DNA of 5,520 nt from an uncultured Eubacteriales bacterium. Lineage in GTDB: Bacteria; Bacillota; Clostridia; Christensenellales; QAND01. Below the pieces are notes generated by a model, which ran no database searches, was not told the origin of the DNA, and was given only the letters and a program-made list of their open reading frames with translations. The stretch is taken from the NCBI GenBank assembly GCA_900546685.1, contig UREB01000119.1, forward strand, positions 1 through 5,520, written 5' to 3'. The position numbers and the translations under genes are program-made. This document shows positions 1 through 5,520 of this stretch, in pieces (position 1 is the first letter of the stretch; every line of letters begins with the position of its first letter).

Positions 1-416
1 TAGAAATGGGGCAGATGCCGGCGGCACAGGCCGCAGAGCCTGGGAAACAGCGGCATATCCATCTACAGGCCGGTGGGCAAACCTGGACCGCAGCCCTCGC
101 AAACAACGCCAGCGCAGAGGCATTGTATGCTTTGCTTCAGGAGGGCGATCTTATCCTTTCGATGGAAGACTATGGCGGCTTTGAAAAGGTCGGAACATTG
201 GATCGCAAACTGCCAACCAGCGACGAGCAGATTACCACAGAGCCTGGGGATCTGATCCTGTATCAAGGACAACAGCTTGCCCTGTACTATGATACCAATA
301 CCTGGGATTTTACAAGATTGGGAAAAATAGAAAATACAAGCAAACAAGCGCTGTTAGAGGCGCTGGGGCGGGGAAGCGTGACCGTTACGTTTTCACTTGC
401 GGACCCTGCCTTATAA
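1..416 (+). CDS. Cyclophilin-like fold protein, 5' end outside the window (partial)
   Basis: The frame is open from the first complete codon (base 3) to TAA at 414-416. An ATG lies at base 6, but no ribosome binding site can be seen before it and the first ~16 residues (MGQMPAAQAAEPGKQ) look like an Ala/Gln/Pro linker, so the gene probably starts upstream. Numbering from that ATG, residues 17-130 match the small beta-rich cyclophilin-like domain of bacterial hypothetical proteins: a first strand pair (HIHLQAGGQTWTAAL), the LANNASAEAL helix start (31-40), an acidic EDYGGFEKVGTL segment (54-64), LPTSD (69-73), PGDLILYQGQQLALYYD (80-96), FTRLGKI (102-108) and a last strand GSVTVTF (123-129). The missing 5' part could be a lipoprotein signal plus linker, or a flavodoxin-like domain; both are known in this family but neither is visible here. 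The function of such domains is not settled, and prolyl isomerase activity should not be assumed. The reductase follows after 30 bp, implying one operon. Confidence 0.8.
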   Translation, partial: EMGQMPAAQAAEPGKQRHIHLQAGGQTWTAALANNASAEALYALLQEGDLILSMEDYGGFEKVGTLDRKLPTSDEQITTEPGDLILYQGQQLALYYDTNTWDFTRLGKIENTSKQALLEALGRGSVTVTFSLADPAL

Positions 417-446
417 CGCAGCATTGTAAAGAAAGGAAAGTATGCC

Positions 447-1544
447 ATGAAATACAGAACCCATCCACGAACAGGGGATCTCATCAGCGAGATTGGCTTT
501 GGCTCCAGCTATATATCCGAAGCCAACGAGAAACGGGGCGTAGCCGCTTTGGAACGCGCCTTTGAGGGAGGCGTCAATTATTATGACATGGCGGCCGCAT
601 CATCCCGATGCTTTCCATATTATGGAAAGGCCTTTGCAGGGATCAGGAATAAAATTTTCTATCAGATCCATTTTGGGGCGGATTATGCCACCGGCACATA
701 CGGATGGAGCACGAATGTCGATAAGATCCGACGCAGCGTCGAATGGCAGCTCCAATGCCTGAAAACAGACTACATCGATTATGGCTTTATCCATTGCCTG
801 GATGAAGAGGAGGATTGGCGGGCCTATCAGAAAAGCGGCGCATTCTCCTATCTGATGCAATTAAAAGAGAAAGGAATTGTACGGCATATTGGCTTATCAT
901 CGCATACGCCGTCCACCATTCGGCGTGTGCTGGAGGAGGCGCCGGTAGATATGCTGATGTTTTCGATCAACCCGGCCTACGATTATCAAAAGGGAGAATA
1001 TGCCCACGGCTCTGTAGAGGAGCGGCAGGAAATCTATCGTCGCTGCGAGACGAAGGGCATCGGCATTTCGGTGATGAAGCCCTTTTCGGGCGGGCAACTG
1101 CTTGATGCAGCGCTCTCGCCGTTTGGCAAGGCGCTAACGCCCTACCAATGCCTGCAATATGCCTTGGATCGGCCGGGCGTGTTGACCGTGCTGCCCGGTA
1201 TGAGCAGCGCGGAGGATGTGGAACACATTTTGGGCTATTACGACGCCTCGGACCAGGCGCGGGATTATGCGGTTATCAGCACATTTACCCCTGCAGATGC
1301 AGCCGGTACATGCGTATACTGCAATCACTGCCAACCATGCCCCAAACAGATCGACATCGGGATCATCAATAAGTATTATGATCTTGCCAAACAGGGGGAT
1401 ACGATGGCCATCACCCATTATAAGACCTTGTCAACACGAGCGGACGCCTGCATTGCCTGCGGCCATTGCAACCGCCGATGTCCCTTTGGCGTAGATCAGA
1501 TTTCCAGAATGAAGGAAATCGCAGCGTATTTTGCTGCCAAGTAG
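447..1544 (+). CDS. Aldo/keto reductase with C-terminal iron-sulfur (4Fe-4S) domain
   Basis: This is a 365-aa cytoplasmic oxidoreductase of the COG1453-like branch of the aldo/keto reductases. Start ATG 447 is preceded by AAAGGA (432-437) with a 9-base spacer. Residues 1-275 form the TIM-barrel part: RTGDLISEIGFG (8-19), GGVNYYDMA (41-49), LKTDYIDYGFIH (105-116), GIVRHIGLSSH (143-153), MFSINPAYD (171-179), GIGISVMKPFSGG (204-216) and VLTVLPGMSS (245-254). D47 and H116 of the usual Asp-Tyr-Lys-His tetrad are present, but the Tyr position aligns with Ser52/53 and the Lys position with His75 (QIHFG). The C-terminus carries C289-x2-C292-x2-C295-x2-C298-P and C335-x2-C338-x2-C341-x3-C345-P, which can bind iron-sulfur clusters and suggest electron transfer with a ferredoxin- or flavodoxin-like partner. 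It lies 30 bp after the cyclophilin-like gene and is followed by a strong terminator. The substrate cannot be inferred. Confidence 0.93.
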   Translation: MKYRTHPRTGDLISEIGFGSSYISEANEKRGVAALERAFEGGVNYYDMAAASSRCFPYYGKAFAGIRNKIFYQIHFGADYATGTYGWSTNVDKIRRSVEWQLQCLKTDYIDYGFIHCLDEEEDWRAYQKSGAFSYLMQLKEKGIVRHIGLSSHTPSTIRRVLEEAPVDMLMFSINPAYDYQKGEYAHGSVEERQEIYRRCETKGIGISVMKPFSGGQLLDAALSPFGKALTPYQCLQYALDRPGVLTVLPGMSSAEDVEHILGYYDASDQARDYAVISTFTPADAAGTCVYCNHCQPCPKQIDIGIINKYYDLAKQGDTMAITHYKTLSTRADACIACGHCNRRCPFGVDQISRMKEIAAYFAAK

Positions 1545-1564
1545 AGACGATGCAAACGGTACAT

Positions 1565-1591
1565 AAAAAACCCTCTTAAGAGGGTTTTTTT
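1565..1591. terminator. Bidirectional intrinsic terminator between convergent genes
   Basis: Six A (1565-1570), then the perfect palindrome CCCTCTTAAGAGGG (1571-1584), then seven T (1585-1591). The GC-rich stem is flanked by an A tract and a T tract, so it reads as a rho-independent terminator on both strands. It lies 20 bases after the reductase stop and 7 bases after the stop of the convergent Lrp-type gene, so both genes probably end here. Confidence 0.93.
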
Positions 1592-1598
1592 AATGCGC

Positions 1599-2057
1599 TT
1601 ATAACCTAAGCCCCTTTACATCCTTGATACGTGACAAAATGATATTACAGCTGCTACTGACCACGCCGGGCAGCGGATCGATGACATTGCGGATCAAAGC
1701 TTCCATCTCTTCGTTGGAGGATGCCACGGCATGCACATGCAGCTTATTTTGGCCCGTAACGCGGTAAATCTGGGTGATGGTTTGGTTTTGGGACAAAACT
1801 TCTGTGGCGTTTGATAAGGCGTCTGGCAATGTCTCGATCTCAAAATAGCAGGATACCGCGCCGCTGATTTTTTGTGGATTGATGATGGTGGTATATTCCT
1901 CGATGATACCGCGCCTCTCCAACGATTGTATGCGTGCCTTCACGGCAACGCGGGAAATGCCGACGCTTTCCCCAATATCGGAATAGGACATGCGGGCATT
2001 ATGAATCAGCAACTGAACAATTTTTTGATCCAGCGCATCCAGACCGTCTAAAAACAT
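1599..2057 (-). CDS. Lrp/AsnC family transcriptional regulator
   Basis: A 152-aa protein of the usual Lrp/AsnC length. The N-terminal part opens with LDALDQKIVQLLIHNARMS (6-24), the family signature start, followed by a winged helix-turn-helix: YSDIGESVGISRVAVKARI (25-43), then the wing RRGIIEEYTTIINPQKI (48-64). Residues ~66-145 are the RAM effector/oligomerisation domain, with strands AVSCYFEIET and YRVTGQNKLHVHAVA (98-112), helix EEMEALIRNVID and the final strand region. The loop TGQNK (101-105) differs from the more usual G-D-Y-D-like ligand loop, so the effector may not be a standard amino acid. ATG at 2057 is supported by AAGGAGG (complement of 2065-2071) with a 7-base spacer. The gene is divergent from the MATE exporter and shares its promoter region. 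Proteins of this family bind as dimers or octamers and often regulate themselves and a neighbour. The targets are inferred, not shown. Confidence 0.95.
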   Translation of the reverse strand: MFLDGLDALDQKIVQLLIHNARMSYSDIGESVGISRVAVKARIQSLERRGIIEEYTTIINPQKISGAVSCYFEIETLPDALSNATEVLSQNQTITQIYRVTGQNKLHVHAVASSNEEMEALIRNVIDPLPGVVSSSCNIILSRIKDVKGLRL

Positions 2058-2084
2058 AGCGCCTCCTCCTTCTACGTTGAGTCT

Positions 2085-2113
2085 ATTATAGAGAACTTAA
2101 CAAAGAATCGCAA
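2085..2113 (-). promoter_or_regulatory. Promoter of the Lrp/AsnC-type gene
   Basis: On the minus strand there is a perfect TATAAT -10 box (complement of 2085-2090) and a TTGCGA -35 box (complement of 2108-2113, 4 of 6 consensus bases), separated by 17 bp. The expected transcript start is near 2078, giving a leader of about 20 bases that is mostly the Shine-Dalgarno sequence. Confidence 0.7.
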
Positions 2114-2121
2114 TCCGATGC

Positions 2122-2150
2122 TTGACGCAATGGAGTGAATTTCATACAAT
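2122..2150 (+). promoter_or_regulatory. Promoter of the MATE exporter gene
   Basis: TTGACG (2122-2127) and TACAAT (2145-2150) are separated by 17 bp, each with 5 of 6 consensus bases. The transcript would start near 2157, leaving a leader of about 40 bases before ATG 2198. The -35 box is only 8 bp from the -35 box of the divergent regulator gene. The spacer holds the small inverted repeat TGAATTTCA (2136-2144), directly upstream of the -10 box, where a bound protein would block polymerase. Confidence 0.72.
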
Positions 2151-2183
2151 ATTTACAAAAAGAAAGTTTTATCTTACGTTTAG

Positions 2184-2189
2184 AAAGGA
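2184..2189 (+). promoter_or_regulatory. Ribosome binding site that fixes the MATE start
   Basis: AAAGGA at 2184-2189 lies 8 bases before ATG 2198. The upstream alternatives fit less well: GTG 2135 lies within the promoter and upstream of the expected transcript start, and ATG 2189 overlaps this site. ATG 2198 also gives the N-terminus MKGDLTQGPVMK, which matches the typical start of the family. Confidence 0.75.
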
Positions 2190-2197
2190 TGCGCGGG

Positions 2198-3559
2198 ATG
2201 AAGGGAGATCTGACACAGGGCCCCGTTATGAAGACGATGCTTCGGTTTGCTGTACCGATGATTTTGGGCAATCTATTGCAGCAGTGCTATAACGTAGCGG
2301 ATACCTTGATCGTAGGCCGCTTTTTGGGGGCAGACGCCTTGGCCGCAGTCGGATCCGCATTTACGCTGATGACCTTTCTGACCTCCGTTTTATTGGGCCT
2401 ATGTATGGGAAGCGGCGCGGTATTTTCCATCCGATTTGGGCAAAGGGATACAGAGGGGCTCAAGGAGGGCATGTGTACCTCGTTTTTCCTGATTGCTGGC
2501 ATAACCCTCGTGCTCAATGTCTTGGCGTTTATCGGTTTGGATTGGCTTCTTGTCTTTTTGCAGGTACCCCAGCAAATACAAGGGTTGATGCGCTCGTATC
2601 TGATTGTGATATTTTGCGGTATCTTCGCTACGTTTTTGTACAACTATTTTGCTTCGCTTTTAAGGGCGGTCGGCAATTCCGCCGTACCGCTGGCATTTTT
2701 GGCCGTGTCTGCGCTGCTCAACATCGGGCTGGATCTTTGGTTTGTCCTAGGGCTTGGACGTGGGGTGGCCGGGGCGGCCGAGGCCACGGTAATCGCGCAA
2801 ACAATTTCCGGCGTGGGCATTGCGGCGTACACAGGGCTCAAATATCCGCAGCTGCGCATACACAAGAGGCATCTGCGCATTCGATGGGCCTGTGTGCGGG
2901 AAATTGCCGGCTTTTCAGTGTTGACCTGCGCACAGCAATCCATCATGAATCTGGGGATTTTGATGGTACAGGGGCTGGTCAACAGCTTTGGCGCCACGGT
3001 GATGGCGGCTTTTGCTGCTGCGGTAAAAATCGATTCCTTTGCCTATATGCCTGTGCAAGATTTTGGCAATGCGTTTTCTACCTTTATTGCACAAAATTAT
3101 GGCGCACAGAAACAAGACCGCATCCGGGCAGGGTTGAAAGGGGCCATTTGGACAGCGCTGGTGTTTTGTCTTTTGATTTCGGCCGCGATCTGGTTTTTGG
3201 CTCGCCCGCTGATGCTGTTGTTTGTGGATGCAGGGGAAACGGCCATCTTGTCCGAAGGCATTCGCTATTTGCACATAGAAGGGGCTTTTTACTGCGGCAT
3301 TGGCTGTCTGTTTTTGCTCTATGGACTATACCGTGCGGTGGGCCGGCCCGGCATGTCGGTGGTACTTACCGTCATTTCGTTGGGTACGAGGGTAGCGTTG
3401 GCGTATATACTATCTGCGTTACCAAGCGTCGGCGTAGTAGGAATCTGGTGGTCGGTGCCAATCGGATGGTTTTTGGCGGATGCGGTCGGCCTTGTTTATT
3501 ATTGGAAATGCAGAAAACGGCTATTGCGCTCTTCTTCAACAGAAAATATGGTAAAATGA
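2198..3559 (+). CDS. MATE family multidrug/toxin efflux transporter (DinF-like)
   Basis: A 453-aa integral membrane protein, the normal length for a 12-helix MATE antiporter, which exports cationic drugs or metabolites in exchange for Na+ or H+. The N-terminus shows the standard pattern: DLTQGPVMKTMLRFAVPMIL (4-23), NLLQQCYNVADTLIVGRFLG (25-44), DALAAVG (46-52). Hydrophobic segments lie at about 14-30, 53-75, 93-118, 132-152, 163-187, 192-213, 236-262, 266-285, 315-336, 361-381, 386-408 and 413-436. The two halves are joined by a basic loop (QLRIHKRHLRIRW, 218-230), and the second half has the QDFGNAFSTFIAQNYGA motif (287-303). The C-terminal tail is basic (KCRKRLLR). The gene is divergent from the Lrp-type regulator and has its own promoter. 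No terminator separates it from the next gene, so some read-through is possible. Substrate unknown. A polysaccharide flippase of the same superfamily is less likely given the MATE N-terminal motif. Confidence 0.95.
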   Translation: MKGDLTQGPVMKTMLRFAVPMILGNLLQQCYNVADTLIVGRFLGADALAAVGSAFTLMTFLTSVLLGLCMGSGAVFSIRFGQRDTEGLKEGMCTSFFLIAGITLVLNVLAFIGLDWLLVFLQVPQQIQGLMRSYLIVIFCGIFATFLYNYFASLLRAVGNSAVPLAFLAVSALLNIGLDLWFVLGLGRGVAGAAEATVIAQTISGVGIAAYTGLKYPQLRIHKRHLRIRWACVREIAGFSVLTCAQQSIMNLGILMVQGLVNSFGATVMAAFAAAVKIDSFAYMPVQDFGNAFSTFIAQNYGAQKQDRIRAGLKGAIWTALVFCLLISAAIWFLARPLMLLFVDAGETAILSEGIRYLHIEGAFYCGIGCLFLLYGLYRAVGRPGMSVVLTVISLGTRVALAYILSALPSVGVVGIWWSVPIGWFLADAVGLVYYWKCRKRLLRSSSTENMVK

Positions 3560-3583
3560 TGCAGAAAGTTTACGGCCCACTGG

Positions 3584-3612
3584 TTGAAGCATAGAGACTG
3601 TGTTGGTATAAT
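3584..3612 (+). promoter_or_regulatory. Extended -10 promoter of the DUF6020-like gene
   Basis: TTGAAG (3584-3589), a 17-bp spacer and a perfect TATAAT (3607-3612), preceded by TGG (3604-3606), which makes an extended -10 element. The expected transcript start is near 3619, close upstream of the AAAGGAGG ribosome binding site. It lies in the 82-bp gap after the MATE stop, so the downstream gene can be transcribed independently. Confidence 0.75.
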
Positions 3613-3641
3613 CAGGAAAACTGCGAAAGGAGGCCGAACAT

Positions 3642-5465
3642 ATGAAGAAATTGATGCAGAGATTTCGGTTGCCGATCAGCATAGGCCTTGCTTTTTGCAC
3701 CACGTTTACCTTGATTTTCGGGGGGATTGTATCCCTTGGCTCATCGGCCTATTCCTCAGGGAATATTCTGGCACTTTTGGTGTTTGCAGCGATCTCCTTG
3801 CTATTTTATAAAACGCTTCCCCTTATAAAAGAGCCAAGGCTTTGCATCCTTGGCGTTTGCACGGCGCTTATCTTTGCTGCCTTTTCTACCATCGGGCAGA
3901 TGTATGGGGGTATCCTCCCTAAAACGCATAGTACCTTGCGATATGCCTGTGTGTTTTTCGGCCTATGGGCGCTGTTTTCCGGAATGTGCCTAGTGCTGTT
4001 TTCTGCCCTTTCTCGTAGGGAAGGGGGCCGGTGGCCTGGCGATAGGCTGCTGGGAAGGCTATATGCCATGCCCTATAAAAAACAGTTTGTATGGCTATAT
4101 GGGCTGCTTTTGTTATGCTATGTGCCGGCATTTTTAGCCAATTATCCCGGCTTGTTGTCCTTTGACGGGCCTACGCAGATCTATCAACTTCTGCACGAGC
4201 ATTTTTTGTCTGCCGCCAATCCATTGCTTGGCAATCTATTGATCGGCGGTTCCGTGTGGCTGGGGCACGCGATCTTTGGCAGCTACAACGCTGGCCTGGC
4301 GCTGTATTCTTGTTTGCAGGCCGCCTGCGTAACGGCGGTGTTTGCGTATACGCTGTGCTTTATGATCCGTCATTGCGTTCCAAGGCTGGCGGTGTTGATA
4401 TCAGCATTGTTTTTTGCTTTCAATCCCTTTTTTCATGTGTTTGTTTTTACAACCATCAAAGAAAACCTATTCGGCGCGGCGCTTTTGATGCTGTTCTTAT
4501 TTACTGTGGACTTGATTCTTTCGCCAGATAGGTTTTTTAAAAGCAAGGCTTTACAGGCTCGGTATATAGGGATGGCGCTGCTGATGTGTTTATTGCGCAA
4601 TCAGGGCATCTTTTTGCTGGTTTTGATGATCCCGTTTGTGGTATGGGCTTGTCGAATCAAAAGAATCCGGCTGGCCGGGCTGTGCTTATCCGCGGTAGCC
4701 TTGTACTATGCGTTGACAGGGCCTTTGAGCGCCGTGCTGAATGTGCAGCATCCACAATATATAGACGCTTTTGGGGTTCCCATTCAGCAGGTAGCGCGCG
4801 TGATGAACCAAAGCCCGGAGAGCGTGACGGAGGAGCAAAAACGAATTTTGTATGAGATCATCCCGCCCGAAGCATTTGAGGATTACAATCCTTTAACAGC
4901 GGACGATGTAAAATCACAAGTCGTCTTGGAAAAGCTGGCTGAAAACCCGGGCCGGTATCTACGCGTGTATTTTGAGATTGGTCTGCAAAATCTACGAGCC
5001 TATATCGATGCATTCTTTACCATGTGCTATCCGTATATATCTCCTGGCGTGTATTGCTATTATCAACCTGAAGCGTACAAAAACTATCTTGAGTCTATCA
5101 ATGTATTTAAAATTCACAGACAGAGCCTTTTCCCTGCGTACCAGTCCTTTTTAGAGACGATGATAGATGAAGGAAAAATGTATCGGTTGCCGGTGTTGTC
5201 TCTCTGTGTGGACCTGGCGTTTCCGGTGTGGAGCCTGTTGTTTGTAGGCGCCTATGCCGTGTATAAGCGTAGATACAGAATACTTGCCCCAATGGTGCTT
5301 TGGGTTGCATTCTGGCTGTCGCTGCTGCTAGGCCCCGTGGCGCTGAGCCGGTATGCCATGCCGATGATTATGGCGCTGCCCGCGATTTGGTCGCTGCTGT
5401 TTGTCAAGGGGGAACCCCTCCAAAGCAGTGCAAAGGAAGAAAAAAGCATACTAAAACAGCCCTGA
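3642..5465 (+). CDS. Polytopic membrane protein, DUF6020/GT-C glycosyltransferase-like
   Basis: A 607-aa protein. ATG 3642 is preceded by a strong AAAGGAGG (3626-3633) with an 8-base spacer. The N-terminus is basic (MKKLMQRFR). Hydrophobic helices are at about 11-31, 41-58, 67-85, 101-121, 148-166, 194-212, 217-241, 247-268, 275-293, 306-338 (probably two), 342-362, 516-540, 546-566 and 570-588. The segment YPGLLSFDGPTQIYQLL (168-184), with an acidic residue in the first large loop after a helix, resembles the catalytic-loop region of GT-C fold, lipid-sugar-using transferases and of DUF6020 proteins. FFAFNPFF (257-264) and SRYAMP (569-574) are further family-like landmarks. A ~150-residue soluble part (about 363-515), starting near GVPIQQVARVM (378-388) and TEEQK (396-400), is probably outside the membrane. 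The likely role is sugar transfer to a cell-surface polymer or lipid. This rests on remembered family patterns; donor and acceptor are unknown. Confidence 0.8.
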   Translation: MKKLMQRFRLPISIGLAFCTTFTLIFGGIVSLGSSAYSSGNILALLVFAAISLLFYKTLPLIKEPRLCILGVCTALIFAAFSTIGQMYGGILPKTHSTLRYACVFFGLWALFSGMCLVLFSALSRREGGRWPGDRLLGRLYAMPYKKQFVWLYGLLLLCYVPAFLANYPGLLSFDGPTQIYQLLHEHFLSAANPLLGNLLIGGSVWLGHAIFGSYNAGLALYSCLQAACVTAVFAYTLCFMIRHCVPRLAVLISALFFAFNPFFHVFVFTTIKENLFGAALLMLFLFTVDLILSPDRFFKSKALQARYIGMALLMCLLRNQGIFLLVLMIPFVVWACRIKRIRLAGLCLSAVALYYALTGPLSAVLNVQHPQYIDAFGVPIQQVARVMNQSPESVTEEQKRILYEIIPPEAFEDYNPLTADDVKSQVVLEKLAENPGRYLRVYFEIGLQNLRAYIDAFFTMCYPYISPGVYCYYQPEAYKNYLESINVFKIHRQSLFPAYQSFLETMIDEGKMYRLPVLSLCVDLAFPVWSLLFVGAYAVYKRRYRILAPMVLWVAFWLSLLLGPVALSRYAMPMIMALPAIWSLLFVKGEPLQSSAKEEKSILKQP

Positions 5466-5484
5466 TTGGAAGGGCTGTTTTTTT
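5453..5484 (+). terminator. Intrinsic terminator overlapping the end of the DUF6020-like gene
   Basis: AAAACAGCCCT (5453-5463) pairs with AGGGCTGTTTT (5471-5481) around a 7-base loop (GATTGGA), followed by an uninterrupted T run through 5484. The upstream arm encodes the last codons and the TGA stop (5463-5465) begins at the top of the stem. The A tract also lets it work weakly in the opposite direction. The remaining 36 bases of the window show no gene. Confidence 0.92.
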
Positions 5485-5520
5485 GTTAGAACATGGATAA
5501 CTGCTTCCCGCTGCTAGGCC

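Noticed and set aside
2135..2197. A longer MATE start at GTG 2135, adding 21 residues.
   Set aside because: This start lies inside the predicted promoter, before the expected transcript start, and the extra residues do not resemble MATE N-termini. ATG 2198 has a well-spaced AAAGGA.
2644..3274. Minus-strand open frames inside the MATE gene.
   Set aside because: They have no family-like motifs or ribosome binding sites and lie entirely opposite a well-supported gene.
3524..3557. TTGCGC and TAAAAT at the end of the MATE gene as a promoter.
   Set aside because: The spacer is 22 bp, too long. The TTGAAG/TATAAT pair at 3584-3612 is much better.
2401..3594. A 397-codon open frame overlapping the MATE gene on the same strand in another frame.
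   Set aside because: The translation is rich in Cys, His, Trp, Arg and Gly with no family pattern. It has no suitable ribosome binding site, and the MATE frame has clear family motifs throughout. It is a shadow frame, though unusually long.
5485..5520. Possible start or end of another gene or an RNA after the last terminator.
   Set aside because: Only 36 bases are available, with no ribosome binding site, hairpin or recognisable RNA element.

Overview
The window looks like ordinary chromosomal DNA of a low-to-mid GC Gram-positive anaerobe, most likely a Clostridia-type Firmicute. The basis is purine-rich Shine-Dalgarno sites (AAAGGAGG type), sigma-A-like promoters with 17-bp spacers, U-tract terminators, an iron-sulfur aldo/keto reductase of the kind common in anaerobes, a DinF-type MATE pump and a DUF6020-like membrane protein. 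No species call is possible from the sequence. I saw no tRNA, rRNA, CRISPR array, insertion sequence or att site.

Layout. (1) Bases 1-1591 hold the end of a plus-strand operon: the 3' part of a cyclophilin-like fold protein, 30 bp, then a 365-aa aldo/keto reductase with two C-terminal cysteine quartets. The operon ends at a perfectly symmetrical terminator. (2) The same terminator serves a convergent minus-strand Lrp/AsnC-family regulator (1599-2057). (3) A 140-bp intergenic region carries back-to-back promoters for the regulator and for a divergently transcribed MATE multidrug/toxin exporter (2198-3559). (4) After an 82-bp gap with its own extended -10 promoter comes a 607-aa polytopic membrane protein (3642-5465). 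It resembles DUF6020/GT-C-like membrane glycosyltransferases, and its stop codon sits inside the terminator hairpin.

How the genes may work together. The cyclophilin-like protein and the reductase are very probably co-transcribed and may form one redox unit. The Lrp-type regulator may control the exporter with which it shares a promoter region. The large membrane protein appears to be an independent transcription unit, probably for cell-surface glycan or lipid-linked sugar chemistry. I did not find a clearly new system. The points most worth a second look are the non-canonical catalytic tetrad of the reductase, its pairing with the cyclophilin-like protein, and the shared regulator/exporter promoter region.
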